A DNA stretch of 64,000 nt from Halictus rubicundus. Taxonomy: Eukaryota; Arthropoda; Insecta; Hymenoptera; Halictidae. Within the stretch, counting starts at the first letter, position 1. Each line of letters opens with the position of its first letter. The stretch lies in assembly GCF_050948215.1 (NCBI RefSeq), contig NW_027488643.1:1-64000 (forward strand). Reading direction: 5' to 3'. The notes under the pieces are model-generated. The model had not been told where the DNA came from and searched no databases. It saw nothing but the letters and a program-made list of their open reading frames with translations. The position numbers and the translations under genes are program-made. Of the stretch, positions 1 to 14,300 are shown piece by piece.

Positions 1-785
1 AGGATAGAGGATAGTATTGGGATTTCATAGGATAGAGGATAGGATAGGATAGAAGATAGGATAGGATAGAGGATAGGATAGGATAGAGGATAGGGATAGG
101 ATAGGATAGAGGATATGATAGGATAGGGGAATTGATAGGATAGAGGATATGATAGGATAGAAGATAGGATAGGATAGAGGATAGGATAGGATAGGATAGG
201 ATAGAGGATAGGATAGGATAGAGGATATGATAGAGGATAGAATAGGATAGAGGATAGGATAGGATAGAGGATTGGATAGACGGTAGGATAGGATAGAGGA
301 TAGGATAGGATAGAGGATAGGATAGGAAAGAGGATAGGATAGCGGATTTGATAGGATAGAGGATAGGATAGGATAGAGAATAGGATAGGATAGAGGATAG
401 AATAGGATAGAGGATAGGATAGGATAGAGGATAGGATAGACGGTAGGATAGGATAGAGGATAGGATAGGATAGAGGATAGGATAGGATAGAGGATAGGAT
501 AGAGGATAGGATAAGATAGAAGATAGGATAGGATAGACTATAGGATAGGATAGAGGATAGGATAGGATAGAGGATAGCGTAGGATAGAGGATAGGATAGG
601 ATAGAGGATACGATAGGATAGAGGATAGGATAGAGGATATAATAGGATAGAGGAGAGGATAGGATAGAGGATAGGGTAGGATAGAGGATAGGATAGGATA
701 GAGGATAGGATAGACGATAGGATAGGATAGAGGATAGGATAGGACAGAGGATAGGATAGGATAGAGGATAGTATTGGGATTTCAT
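1..785. repeat. Partial copy of the 3.0-kb HOR at the left edge
   Basis: The marker GTATTGGGATTTCAT ends at position 28 and again at 785, and the ~757 bp between them repeats sequence found just after 785. This spacing differs from the 1,066/1,937-bp spacing of the marker in the full copies that follow, so this is a truncated or internally deleted unit. The array clearly continues to the left of the window. Confidence 0.75.
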
Positions 786-1580
786 AGGATAGAGGATAGG
801 ATAGGATAGAAGATAGGATAGGATAGAGGATAGGATAGGATAGAGGATAGGATAGGATAGGATAGAGGATATGATAGGATAGGGGAATTGATAGGATAGA
901 GGATAGGATAGGATAGAAGATAGGATAGGATAGAGGATAGGATAGGATAGAGGATAGGATAGGATAGAGGATAGGATAGAGGATAGAATAGGATAGAGGA
1001 TAGGATAGGATAGAGGATTGGATAGACGGTAGGATAGGATAGAGGATAGGATAGGATAGAGGATAGGATAGGAAAGAGGATAGGATAGCGATTTGATAGG
1101 ATAGAGGATAGGATAGGATAGAGGATAGGATAGGATAGAGGATAGAATAGGATAGAGGATAGGATAGGATAGAGGATAGGATAGACGGTAGGATAGGATA
1201 GAGGATAGGATAGGATAGAGGATAGGATAGGATAGAGGATAGGATAGAGGATAGGATAAGATAGAAGATAGGATAGGATAGACTATAGGATAGGATAGAG
1301 GATAGGATAGGATAGAGGATAGCGTAGGATAGAGGATAGGATAGGATAGAGGATACGATAGGATAGAGGATAGGATAGAGGATATAATAGGATAGAGGAG
1401 AGGATAGGATAGAGGATAGGGTAGGATAGAGGATAGGAAAGCATAGAAGATTGGATAGGATAGAGGATAGAATAGGATAGAGGATAGGATAGGATAGAGG
1501 ATAGGATAGGATAGAGGATAGGATAGGATAGAGGGTAGGATAGGATAGAGGTTAGGATAGAGGGTAGGATAGAGAATAGG

Positions 1581-1631
1581 AACGGATAGATGAAATTATA
1601 GGATAGAGTGTACGATATTATGGAGGAATGG
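1581..1631. repeat. 51-bp conserved cassette, form 1
   Basis: It begins AACGGATAGATGAAATTAT, continues through GTGTACGATATTATGGAGG and ends GAATGG. The marker GTATTGGGATTTCAT ends 269 bp after its start. It is the least GGATA-like conserved stretch in the left half. Confidence 0.85.
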
Positions 1632-2824
1632 ATATGATAGAGGATAGGATAGAGGACAGGATAGGAAAGAGTATAGGATAGGATAGAGGATGGAATAGGA
1701 TAGAGGATAGGATAGACGATAGGATAGGATAGAGGATAGGATAGGATAGAGGATAGGATAGGATAGAGGATAGGATAGACGATAGGATAGGATAGAGGAT
1801 AGGATAGGACAGAGGATAGGATAGGATAGAGGATAGTATTGGGATTTCATAGGATAGAGGATAGGGATAGGATAGAAGATAGGATAGGATAGAGGATAGG
1901 ATAGGATAGAGGATAGGATAGGATAGGATAGAGGATATGATAGGATAGGGGAATTGATAGGATAGAGGATAGGATAGGATAGAAGATAGGATAGGATAGA
2001 GGATAGGATAGGATAGAGGATAGGATAGAGGATAGAATAGGATAGAGGATAGGATAGGATAGAGGATTGGATAGACGGTAGGATAGGATAGAGGATAGGA
2101 TAGGATAGAGGATAGGATAGGAAAGAGGATAGGATAGCGGATTTGATAGGATAGAGGATAGGATAGGATAGAGGTTAGGATAGGATAGAGGATAGAATAG
2201 GATAGAGGATAGGATAGGATAGAGGATAGGATAGACGGTAGGATAGGATAGAGGATAGGATAGGATAGAGGATAGGATAGGATAGAGGATAGGATAGAGG
2301 ATAGGATAAGATAGAAGATAGGATAGGATAGACTATAGGATAGGATAGAGGATAGGATAGGATAGAGGATAGCGTAGGATAGAGGATAGGATAGGATAGA
2401 GGATACGATAGGATAGAGGATAGGATAGAGGATATAATAGGATAGAGGAGAGGATAGGATAGAGGATAGGGTAGGATAGAGGATAGGAAAGCATAGAAGA
2501 TAGGATAGGATAGAGGATAGGATAGGATAGAGGATAGGAAAGCATAGAAGATAGGATAGGATAGAGGATAGGATAGGATAGAGGATAGGATAGGATAGAG
2601 GATAGGATAGGATAGAGGATAGGATATGATAGAGGATAGGATAGGATAGAGGATAGGATAGGATAGAGGATAGGATAGGATAGAGGATAGGATAGGATAG
2701 AGGATAGGATAGGATAGAGGATAGGATAGGATAGAGGATAGGATAGGATAGAGGATAGGATAGAGGATAGGATAGGATAGAGGTTAGGATAGAGGGTAGG
2801 ATAGAGGGTAGGATAGAGAATAGG

Positions 2825-2875
2825 AACGGATAGATGAAATTATAGGATAGAGTGTACGATATTATTTAGGAATGG
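2825..2875. repeat. 51-bp conserved cassette, form 2
   Basis: It has the same body as form 1 but reads GATATTATTTAGG at the end and is followed by GAATGGGTAGG instead of GAATGGATATG. Confidence 0.85.
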
Positions 2876-4584
2876 GTAGGATAGAGGATAGGATAGAGGA
2901 CAGGATAGGAAAGAGTATAGGATAGGATAGAGGATGGAATAGGATAGAGGATAGGATAGACGATAGGATAGGATAGAGGATAGGATAGGATAGAGGATAG
3001 GATAGGATAGAGGATAGGATAGGATAGAGGATAGGATAGGATAGAGGATAGGATAGACGATATGATAGGATAGAGGATAGGATAGGATAGAGGATAGGAT
3101 AGGATAGAGGATAGGATAGGATAGGATATAGGATTGGATAGAGGATATGATAGAGGATAGGAAAGGATAGAAGATAGGATAGGATAGAGGATAGGATAGG
3201 ATAGAGGATAGGATTGGATAGGATAGAGGATAGGAAAGGATAGAAGATAGGATAGGATAGAGGATAGGATAGGATAGGATAGAGGATAGGATAGGATAGA
3301 GGATAGGATAGGATAGAGGATAGGATAGGAAAGAGGATAGGATAGCGGATTTGATAGGATAGAGGATAGGATAGGATAGAGAATAGGATAGGATAGAGGA
3401 TAGAATAGGATAGAGGATAGGATAGGATAGAGGATAGGATAGACGGTAGGATAGGATAGAGGATAGGATAGGATAGAGGATAGGATAGGATAGAGGATAG
3501 GATAGAGGATAGGATAAGATAGAAGATAGGATAGGATAGACTATAGGATAGGATAGAGGATAGGATAGGATAGAGGATAGCGTAGGATAGAGGATAGGAT
3601 AGGATAGAGGATACGATAGGATAGAGGATAGGATAGAGGATATAATAGGATAGAGGAGAGGATAGGATAGAGGATAGGGTAGGATAGAGGATAGGATAGG
3701 ATAGAGGATAGGATAGACGATAGGATAGGATAGAGGATAGGATAGGACAGAGGATAGGATAGGATAGAGGATAGTATTGGGATTTCATAGGATAGAGGAT
3801 AGGATAGGATAGAAGATAGGATAGGATAGAGGATAGGATAGGATAGAGGATAGGATAGGATAGGATAGAGGATATGATAGGATAGGGGAATTGATAGGAT
3901 AGAGGATAGGATAGGATAGAAGATAGGATAGGATAGAGGATAGGATAGGATAGAGGATAGGATAGGATAGAGGATAGGATAGAGGATAGAATAGGATAGA
4001 GGATAGGATAGGATAGAGGATTGGATAGACGGTAGGATAGGATAGAGGATAGGATAGGATAGAGGATAGGATAGGAAAGAGGATAGGATAGCGGATTTGA
4101 TAGGATAGAGGATAGGATAGGATAGAGGATAGGATAGGATAGAGGATAGAATAGGATAGAGGATAGGATAGGATAGAGGATAGGATAGACGGTAGGATAG
4201 GATAGAGGATAGGATAGGATAGAGGATAGGATAGGATAGAGGATAGGATAGAGGATAGGATAAGATAGAAGATAGGATAGGATAGACTATAGGATAGGAT
4301 AGAGGATAGGATAGGATAGAGGATAGCGTAGGATAGAGGATAGGATAGGATAGAGGATACGATAGGATAGAGGATAGGATAGAGGATATAATAGGATAGA
4401 GGAGAGGATAGGATAGAGGATAGGGTAGGATAGAGGATAGGAAAGCATAGAAGATTGGATAGGATAGAGGATAGAATAGGATAGAGGATAGGATAGGATA
4501 GAGGATAGGATAGGATAGAGGATAGGATAGGATAGAGGGTAGGATAGGATAGAGGTTAGGATAGAGGGTAGGATAGAGAATAGG

Positions 4585-4635
4585 AACGGATAGATGAAAT
4601 TATAGGATAGAGTGTACGATATTATGGAGGAATGG
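4585..4635. repeat. 51-bp conserved cassette, form 1
   Basis: It is the copy-2 equivalent of the cassette at 1,581, offset 3,004 bp, with the CAT marker again 269 bp on. Confidence 0.85.
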
Positions 4636-5827
4636 ATATGATAGAGGATAGGATAGAGGACAGGATAGGAAAGAGTATAGGATAGGATAGAGGATGGAAT
4701 AGGATAGAGGATAGGATAGACGATAGGATAGGATAGAGGATAGGATAGGATAGAGGATAGGATAGGATAGAGGATAGGATAGACGATAGGATAGGATAGA
4801 GGATAGGATAGGACAGAGGATAGGATAGGATAGAGGATAGTATTGGGATTTCATAGGATAGAGGATAGGATAGGATAGAAGATAGGATAGGATAGAGGAT
4901 AGGATAGGATAGAGGATAGGATAGGATAGGATAGAGGATATGATAGGATAGGGGAATTGATAGGATAGAGGATAGGATAGGATAGAAGATAGGATAGGAT
5001 AGAGGATAGGATAGGATAGAGGATAGGATAGAGGATAGAATAGGATAGAGGATAGGATAGGATAGAGGATTGGATAGACGGTAGGATAGGATAGAGGATA
5101 GGATAGGATAGAGGATAGGATAGGAAAGAGGATAGGATAGCGGATTTGATAGGATAGAGGATAGGATAGGATAGAGGATAGGATAGGATAGAGGATAGAA
5201 TAGGATAGAGGATAGGATAGGATAGAGGATAGGATAGACGGTAGGATAGGATAGAGGATAGGATAGGATAGAGGATAGGATAGGATAGAGGATAGGATAG
5301 AGGATAGGATAAGATAGAAGATAGGATAGGATAGACTATAGGATAGGATAGAGGATAGGATAGGATAGAGGATAGCGTAGGATAGAGGATAGGATAGGAT
5401 AGAGGATACGATAGGATAGAGGATAGGATAGAGGATATAATAGGATAGAGGAGAGGATAGGATAGAGGATAGGGTAGGATAGAGGATAGGAAAGCATAGA
5501 AGATAGGATAGGATAGAGGATAGGATAGGATAGAGGATAGGAAAGCATAGAAGATAGGATAGGATAGAGGATAGGATAGGATAGAGGATAGGATAGGATA
5601 GAGGATAGGATAGGATAGAGGATAGGATATGATAGAGGATAGGATAGGATAGAGGATAGGATAGGATAGAGGATAGGATAGGATAGAGGATAGGATAGGA
5701 TAGAGGATAGGATAGGATAGAGGATAGGATAGGATAGAGGATAGGATAGGATAGAGGATAGGATAGAGGATAGGATAGGATAGAGGTTAGGATAGAGGGT
5801 AGGATAGAGGGTAGGATAGAGAATAGG

Positions 5828-5878
5828 AACGGATAGATGAAATTATAGGATAGAGTGTACGATATTATTTAGGAATGG
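5828..5878. repeat. 51-bp conserved cassette, form 2
   Basis: It is the copy-2 equivalent of the cassette at 2,825, offset 3,003 bp. Confidence 0.85.
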
Positions 5879-6791
5879 GTAGGATAGAGGATAGGATAGA
5901 GGACAGGATAGGAAAGAGTATAGGATAGGATAGAGGATGGAATAGGATAGAGGATAGGATAGACGATAGGATAGGATAGAGGATAGGATAGGATAGAGGA
6001 TAGGATAGGATAGAGGATAGGATAGGATAGAGGATAGGATAGGATAGAGGATAGGATAGACGATATGATAGGATAGAGGATAGGATAGGATAGAGGATAG
6101 GATAGGATAGAGGATAGGATAGGATAGGATATAGGATTGGATAGAGGATATGATAGAGGATAGGAAAGGATAGAAGATAGGATAGGATAGAGGATAGGAT
6201 AGGATAGAGGATAGGATTGGATAGGATAGAGGATAGGAAAGGATAGAAGATAGGATAGGATAGAGGATAGGATAGGATAGGATAGAGGATAGGATAGGAT
6301 AGAGGATAGGATAGGATAGAGGATAGGATAGGAAAGAGGATAGGATAGCGGATTTGATAGGATAGAGGATAGGATAGGATAGAGAATAGGATAGGATAGA
6401 GGATAGAATAGGATAGAGGATAGGATAGGATAGAGGATAGGATAGACGGTAGGATAGGATAGAGGATAGGATAGGATAGAGGATAGGATAGGATAGAGGA
6501 TAGGATAGAGGATAGGATAAGATAGAAGATAGGATAGGATAGACTATAGGATAGGATAGAGGATAGGATAGGATAGAGGATAGCGTAGGATAGAGGATAG
6601 GATAGGATAGAGGATACGATAGGATAGAGGATAGGATAGAGGATATAATAGGATAGAGGAGAGGATAGGATAGAGGATAGGGTAGGATAGAGGATAGGAT
6701 AGGATAGAGGATAGGATAGACGATAGGATAGGATAGAGGATAGGATAGGACAGAGGATAGGATAGGATAGAGGATAGTATTGGGATTTCAT

Positions 6792-8830
6792 AGGATAGAG
6801 GATAGGATAGGATAGAAGATAGGATAGGATAGAGGATAGGATAGGATAGAGGATAGGATAGGATAGGATAGAGGATATGATAGGATAGGGGAATTGATAG
6901 GATAGAGGATAGGATAGGATAGAAGATAGGATAGGATAGAGGATAGGATAGGATAGAGGATAGGATAGGATAGAGGATAGGATAGAGGATAGAATAGGAT
7001 AGAGGATAGGATAGGATAGAGGATTGGATAGACGGTAGGATAGGATAGAGGATAGGATAGGATAGAGGATAGGATAGGAAAGAGGATAGGATAGCGGATT
7101 TGATAGGATAGAGGATAGGATAGGATAGAGGATAGGATAGGATAGAGGATAGAATAGGATAGAGGATAGGATAGGATAGAGGATAGGATAGACGGTAGGA
7201 TAGGATAGAGGATAGGATAGGATAGAGGATAGGATAGGATAGAGGATAGGATAGAGGATAGGATAAGATAGAAGATAGGATAGGATAGACTATAGGATAG
7301 GATAGAGGATAGGATAGGATAGAGGATAGCGTAGGATAGAGGATAGGATAGGATAGAGGATACGATAGGATAGAGGATAGGATAGAGGATATAATAGGAT
7401 AGAGGAGAGGATAGGATAGAGGATAGGGTAGGATAGAGGATAGGAAAGCATAGAAGATTGGATAGGATAGAGGATAGAATAGGATAGAGGATAGGATAGG
7501 ATAGAGGATAGGATAGGATAGAGGATAGGATAGGATAGAGGGTAGGATAGGATAGAGGTTAGGATAGAGGGTAGGATAGAGAATAGGAACGGATAGATGA
7601 AATTATAGGATAGAGTGTACGATATTATGGAGGAATGGATATGATAGAGGATAGGATAGAGGACAGGATAGGAAAGAGTATAGGATAGGATAGAGGATGG
7701 AATAGGATAGAGGATAGGATAGACGATAGGATAGGATAGAGGATAGGATAGGATAGAGGATAGGATAGGATAGAGGATAGGATAGACGATAGGATAGGAT
7801 AGAGGATAGGATAGGACAGAGGATAGGATAGGATAGAGGATAGTATTGGGATTTCATAGGATAGAGGATAGGATAGGATAGAAGATAGGATAGGATAGAG
7901 GATAGGATAGGATAGAGGATAGGATAGGATAGGATAGAGGATATGATAGGATAGGGGAATTGATAGGATAGAGGATAGGATAGGATAGAAGATAGGATAG
8001 GATAGAGGATAGGATAGGATAGAGGATAGGATAGAGGATAGAATAGGATAGAGGATAGGATAGGATAGAGGATTGGATAGACGGTAGGATAGGATAGAGG
8101 ATAGGATAGGATAGAGGATAGGATAGGAAAGAGGATAGGATAGCGGATTTGATAGGATAGAGGATAGGATAGGATAGAGGATAGGATAGGATAGAGGATA
8201 GAATAGGATAGAGGATAGGATAGGATAGAGGATAGGATAGACGGTAGGATAGGATAGAGGATAGGATAGGATAGAGGATAGGATAGGATAGAGGATAGGA
8301 TAGAGGATAGGATAAGATAGAAGATAGGATAGGATAGACTATAGGATAGGATAGAGGATAGGATAGGATAGAGGATAGCGTAGGATAGAGGATAGGATAG
8401 GATAGAGGATACGATAGGATAGAGGATAGGATAGAGGATATAATAGGATAGAGGAGAGGATAGGATAGAGGATAGGGTAGGATAGAGGATAGGAAAGCAT
8501 AGAAGATAGGATAGGATAGAGGATAGGATAGGATAGAGGATAGGAAAGCATAGAAGATAGGATAGGATAGAGGATAGGATAGGATAGAGGATAGGATAGG
8601 ATAGAGGATAGGATAGGATAGAGGATAGGATATGATAGAGGATAGGATAGGATAGAGGATAGGATAGGATAGAGGATAGGATAGGATAGAGGATAGGATA
8701 GGATAGAGGATAGGATAGGATAGAGGATAGGATAGGATAGAGGATAGGATAGGATAGAGGATAGGATAGAGGATAGGATAGGATAGAGGTTAGGATAGAG
8801 GGTAGGATAGAGGGTAGGATAGAGAATAGG
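6792..8830. repeat. 3,003-bp HOR, copy 3 (partial, passes into the 13.7-kb HOR)
   Basis: The landmarks continue with the 3,003-bp offset: marker at 7,857, cassettes at 7,588 and 8,831. Sequence like copy 2 runs on to about 9,330. There copy 2 has GGAAAGAGGATAGGATAGCG and this copy instead continues with plain 17-mers and GGATAGAATAGG. The third unit is therefore never completed and the array switches to the 13.7-kb HOR. Confidence 0.8.
7588..7638. repeat. 51-bp conserved cassette, form 1
   Basis: It is the copy-3 equivalent of the cassette at 4,585, offset 3,003 bp. Confidence 0.85.
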
Positions 8831-8881
8831 AACGGATAGATGAAATTATAGGATAGAGTGTACGATATTATTTAGGAATGG
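8831..8881. repeat. 51-bp conserved cassette, form 2, opening HOR copy A
   Basis: It has the form-2 ending GATATTATTTAGG. It lies in the segment shared by the 3.0-kb and 13.7-kb HORs (8,831 to about 9,330). Confidence 0.85.
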
Positions 8882-10852
8882 GTAGGATAGAGGATAGGAT
8901 AGAGGACAGGATAGGAAAGAGTATAGGATAGGATAGAGGATGGAATAGGATAGAGGATAGGATAGACGATAGGATAGGATAGAGGATAGGATAGGATAGA
9001 GGATAGGATAGGATAGAGGATAGGATAGGATAGAGGATAGGATAGGATAGAGGATAGGATAGACGATATGATAGGATAGAGGATAGGATAGGATAGAGGA
9101 TAGGATAGGATAGAGGATAGGATAGGATAGGATATAGGATTGGATAGAGGATATGATAGAGGATAGGAAAGGATAGAAGATAGGATAGGATAGAGGATAG
9201 GATAGGATAGAGGATAGGATTGGATAGGATAGAGGATAGGAAAGGATAGAAGATAGGATAGGATAGAGGATAGGATAGGATAGGATAGAGGATAGGATAG
9301 GATAGAGGATAGGATAGGATAGAGGATAGGATAGGATAGAGGATAGAATAGGATAGAGGATAGGATAGGATAGAGGATAGGATAGACGGTAGGATAGGAT
9401 AGAGGATAGGATAGGATAGAGGATAGGATAGGATAGAGGATAGGATAGGACAGAGGATAGGATAGGGGATTTGATAGGATAGAGGATAGGATAGGATAGA
9501 CGATAGGATAGGATAGAGGATAGGATACGATAGAGGATAGGATAGGATAGAGGATAGGATAGGATAGAGGATAGGATAGGATAGAGGATAGCGTAGGATA
9601 GAGGATAGGATAGGATAGAGGATACGATAGGATAGAGGATAGAATAGAGGATATAATAGGATAGAGTATAGGATAGGATAGAGGATAGGATAGGATAGCG
9701 AATAGGATAGGATAGAGGATAGGATAGGGCAGAGGATAGGATAGGGGATTTGATAGGATAGAGGATAGGATAGGATAGAGGATAGGATAGGATAGAGAAT
9801 AGAATAGGATAGAGGATAGGATAGGATAGAGGATAGGATAGGACAGAGGATAGGATAGGGGATTTGATAGGATAGAGGATAGGATAGGATAGACGATAGG
9901 ATAGGATAGAGGATAGGATAGGATAGAGGATAGGATAGGATAGAGGATAGGATAGGATATAGGATTGGATAGAGGATAGGATAGAGGATAGGAAAGGATA
10001 GAAGATAGGATAGGATAGAGGATAGGATAGGATAGAGGATAGGATAGGATAGAGGATAGCATAGGATAGAGGATAGGATAGGATAGAGGATAGGATAGGA
10101 TAGAGGACAGGATAGGATAGAGGATAGGATAGGATAGAGGATAGGATAGGATAGAGGATAGGATAGGATAGAGGATAGGATAGGATAGAGGATAGGATAG
10201 GATAGAGGACAGGATAGGATAGAGGATAGGATAGGATAGATGATAGGATAGGATAGAGGATAGGATAGGATAGAGGATTGGATAGGATAGAGGATAGCGT
10301 AGGATAGAGGTTAGGATAGGATAAAGGATACGATAGGATAGAGGATAGGATAGGATAGAGGATAGGATAGGACAGAGGATTTGATAGGATAGAGGATAGG
10401 ATAGGATACAGGAAAGGATAGGATTGAGGATAGATGATAGGATAGGATAGAGGATAGGATAGGATAGAGGATAGGATAGGACAGAGGATAGGATAGGGGA
10501 TTTGATAGGATAGAGGATAGGATAGGATAGACGATAGGATAGGATCGAGGATAGGATAGGATAGAGGATAGGATAGGATAGAGGATTGGATAGAGGATAG
10601 GATAGAGGATAGGAAAGGATAGAGGAAAGGATAGGATTGATGATAGATGATGGGATAGGATAGAGGATTGGATAGGATACAGGATAGGATAAGATAGAGG
10701 ATATTATAGGACAGAGGATAGGATATGATAGAGTATACGATATTATAGAGGGTAGGATAGGATAGAGCATAGGATAGGGAATTGGATAGGATAGGATATA
10801 GGATAGGATAGGGTATTTGATAGGATAGAGGAGATTATAGGATAGAGAATAG

Positions 10853-11368
10853 GATATGATAGAGTATACGATATTATAGATGGTAGGATAGGATAGAGCA
10901 TAGGATAGGGGATTGGATAGGATAGGATAGAGGATAGGACAGGGGATAGGATAGGATAGAGGATAGGATAGGACAGAGGATAGGATAGACGAGAGGATAG
11001 GATAGAGGATAGGATAGGGGATTTGATGGGATAGAGGATAGGATAGGATAGAGGATAGGATAGAGAATAGGATAGAGGATAGGATAGAGAATAGGAACGG
11101 ATAGATGATATTATAGGATAGAGTGTACGATATTATAGAGGATAGGATAGAGGATAGGATAGGATAGAGGATTGGATACGATAGAGGATAGAGGATAGGC
11201 TAGGATAGAGGATAGGATAGAGGATAGGATAGGATAGAGGACAGGATAGGATAGAGGATAGGATAGGATAGAGGATTGGATAGGATACAGGAAAGGATAC
11301 AATAGAGGATAGGATAGGATAGAGGATAGGATAGACGATAGGATAGGATAGAGGATAGGATAGGATAG
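10853..11368. repeat. ~506-bp segment present only in copy A
   Basis: The offset from A to B is 13,501 bp at the GAGTATACG site (10,741 to 24,242) but 12,995 bp at GAGGTTAGG (11,368 to 24,363), so A has about 506 bp more between them. The segment contains a second GAGTATACGATATTATAG site near 10,861 and a variant of the 51-bp cassette at 11,096. Copy C shows the same offset to B on both sides (13,683), so it shares the B state. Either A gained the segment or the ancestor of B and C lost it. Confidence 0.7.
11096..11146. repeat. Degenerate cassette in copy A only
   Basis: It begins AACGGATAGATGATATTAT (GATATT where the others have GAAATT) and ends GATATTATAGAGG. It lies in the ~506-bp segment absent from copies B and C. 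Confidence 0.75.
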
Positions 11369-14300
11369 AGGTTAGGATAGAGGATAGGATACGATATAGG
11401 ATTGGATACGATAGAGGATAGAGGATAGGATAGGATACAGGAAAGGATAGGATTGAGGATAGGATTAGATAGAGGATAGAACAGGATAGATGATAGGATA
11501 GGATAGAGGATAGGATAGAGGATAGGATAGGATAGAGGATAGGATAGGGGATTTGATAGGATAGAGGATAGGATAGGATAGAATATAGGATAGGATAGAG
11601 AATAGGATGGGATAGAGGATAGGATAGGATAAAGGATAGTATAGAGGATAGGATAGACGATAGGATAGGATAGAGGATAGGATAGGATAGACGATAGGAT
11701 AGGATAGGATAGGATAGGGGATTTGATAGGATAGAGGATAGGATAGGATAGAGGATAGGATAGGATAGAGGATAGAGTAGGATAGGGGATTTGATAGGAT
11801 AGAGGATAGGATAGGATAGAGGATAGGATAGGATAGAGGATAGAATAGGATAGAGTATAGGATAGGATAGAGGATAGGATAGGATAGAGGATAGGATAGG
11901 ATAGAGGATAGGATAGGATAGAGGATAGGATAGGATAGATGATAGGATAGGATGGAGGATCGGATAGGATACAGGATAGGATAGCATAGGGGAATTGATA
12001 GGATAGAGGATAGGATAGGATAGAGGATAGGATAGGATAGAGGATAGCGTAGGATAGAGGATAGGATAGGATAGAGGATACGATAGGATAGAGGATAGGA
12101 TAGGATAGAGGATAGGATAGGGCAGAGGATACGATAGGGGATTTGATAGGATAGAGGATAGGAGAGGTTAGAGGATAGGATAGGATAGAGGATAGAGTAG
12201 GATAGAGGATAGGATAGGATAGAGGATAAGATAGACGGTAGGATAGGATAGAGGATAGGATAGGATAGAGGATAGGATAGGATAGAGGATAGGATAGGAT
12301 AGAGGATAGGATAGGATAGAGGATAGGATAGGATAGAGGATAGGATAGGATAGAGGATAGGATAGGATAGAGGATAGGATAGGATAGAGGATAGGATAGG
12401 ATAGAGGATAGGATAGGGGATTTGATAGGATAGAGGATAGGATAGGATAGAAGATAGGATAGGATAGAGGATAGGATAGGATAGAGGATAGGATAGGATA
12501 GAGGATAGGATAGGATAGAGGAGAGGATAGGATAGAGGATAGGATAACATAGGATAGAAGATAGGATAGGATAAAGGATAGGATAGGATAGAGGATAGGA
12601 TAGAAGATATAATAGGATAGAGGATAGGATAGGATAGAGGATAGGATAGGATAGCGGATAGGATAGGATAGAGGATAGGATAGGGCAGAGGATAGGATAG
12701 GGGATTTGATAGGATAGAGGATAGGATAGGATAGAGGATAGGATAGGATAGAGGATAGGATAGGATAGAGGATAGAATAGGTTAGAGGATAGGATAGGAT
12801 AGAGGATAGGATAGAGGATAGGATAGGATAGAGGATAGGATAGGATAGAAGATAGGATAGGATAGGATAGAGGATAGGATAGGATAGAAGATAGGATAGG
12901 ATAGAGGATAGGATAGGATAGAGGATAGGATAGGATAGAGGATAGGATAGAGGATAGAATAGGATAGAGGATAGGATAAAATAGAGGATAGGATAGGATA
13001 GGGGATTGGATAGGATATGATAGAGGATAGGCTAGGATAGAAGATAGGATAGGATAGAGGATAGGATAGGATAGAAGATAGGATAGGATAGAGGATAGGA
13101 TAGGATAGAGGATAGGATAGGATAGGATAGAGGATATGATAGGATAGGGGAATTGATAGGATAGAGGATAGGATAGGATAGAAGATAGGATAGGATAGAG
13201 GATAGGATAGGATAGAGGATAGGATAGGATAGAGGATAGGATAGGATAGAGGATAGGATATAGGATAGAATAGGATAGAGGATAGGATAGGATAGAGGAT
13301 TGGATAGACGGTAGGATAGGATAGCGGATAGGATAGGATAGAGGATAGGATAGGGCAGAGGATACGATAGGGGATTTGATAGGATAGAGGATAGGATAGG
13401 ATAGAGGATAGGATAGGATAGAGGATAGAGTAGGATAGAGGATAGGATAGGATAGAGGATAAGATAGACGGTAGGATAGGATAGAGGATAGGATAGGATA
13501 GAGGATAGGATAGGATAGAGGATAGGATAGGATAGAGGATAGGATAGGATAGAGGATAGGATAGGATAGAGGATAGGATAGGATAGAGGATAGGATAGGA
13601 TAGAGGATAGGATAGGATAGAGGATAGGATAGGATAGAGGATAGGATAGGATAGAGGATAGGATAGGATAGAGGATAGGATAGGATAGAGGATAGGATAG
13701 GATAGAGGATAGGATAGGGGATTTGATAGGATAGAGGATAGGATAGGATAGAAGATAGGATAGGATAGAGGATAGGATAGGATAGAGGATAGGATAGGAT
13801 AGAGGATAGGATAGGATAGAGGAGAGGATAGGATAGAGGATAGGATAGGATAGAGGATAGGATAGGATAGAGGATAGGATAGGATAGAGGATAGGATAGG
13901 ATAGAGGATAGGATAGGATAGAGGATATCATAGGATAGAGGATAGGATAAGATAGATGATTGGATAGGATAGAGGATTGGATAGGATACAGGATTGGATA
14001 GGGTAGGGGATTTGATAGGATAGAGGATAGGATAGGATAGAGGATAGGATAGGATAGAGGATAGGATAGGATAGAGGACAGGATAGGATAGAGGATAGGA
14101 TAGGATAGAGGATTGGATAGGATACAGGAAAGGATAGGATTGAGGATAGATGATAGGATAGGATAGAGGATTGGATAGGATACAGGATAGGATATGATAG
14201 AGGATAGGATAGGATAGAGGATAGGATAGGATAGAGGACAGGATAGGATAGAGGATAGGATAGGATAGATGATAGGATAGGATAGAGGATAGGATAGGAT

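Larger units (their letters stand above)
786..3788. repeat. 3,003-bp HOR, copy 1
   Basis: It is delimited by the marker GTATTGGGATTTCAT, which ends at 785 and 3,788. The internal marker copy ends at 1,850, and 51-bp cassettes start at 1,581 and 2,825. Small private differences from later copies are visible: an extra G near 1,865, a missing G near 1,088 (TAGCGATTTG where others read TAGCGGATTTG), and GAGGTTAGG near 2,172 where copy 2 has GAGGATAGG. Otherwise the order of variants is the same as in copies 2 and 3. Confidence 0.85.
3789..6791. repeat. 3,003-bp HOR, copy 2
   Basis: The delimiting markers end at 3,788 and 6,791, exactly 3,003 bp apart, with the internal marker at 4,854. Cassettes start at 4,585 and 5,828, each 3,003-3,004 bp after their copy-1 equivalents. 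The - strand translation of 5,865-6,791 (308 codons) is identical to that of 2,862-3,788, so this part is nearly or fully identical between copies. This implies recent duplication or strong homogenisation. Confidence 0.9.

Noticed and set aside
1596..1850. Repeated 84-codon frame starting at the CAT of GTATTGGGATTTCAT (also at 4,600, 7,603, 20,509, 21,558 and 34,221)
   Set aside because: Its recurrence reflects copying of the 1-kb and 3-kb HOR units, not gene duplication. The body is the same S/Y/P/I/L repeat, with no codon-level conservation that I can see.
10731..10760. TATA-like promoter motifs (ATATTATA) at many sites
   Set aside because: They are recurrent point variants of the monomer with no associated gene, and they appear at dozens of places by HOR copying.
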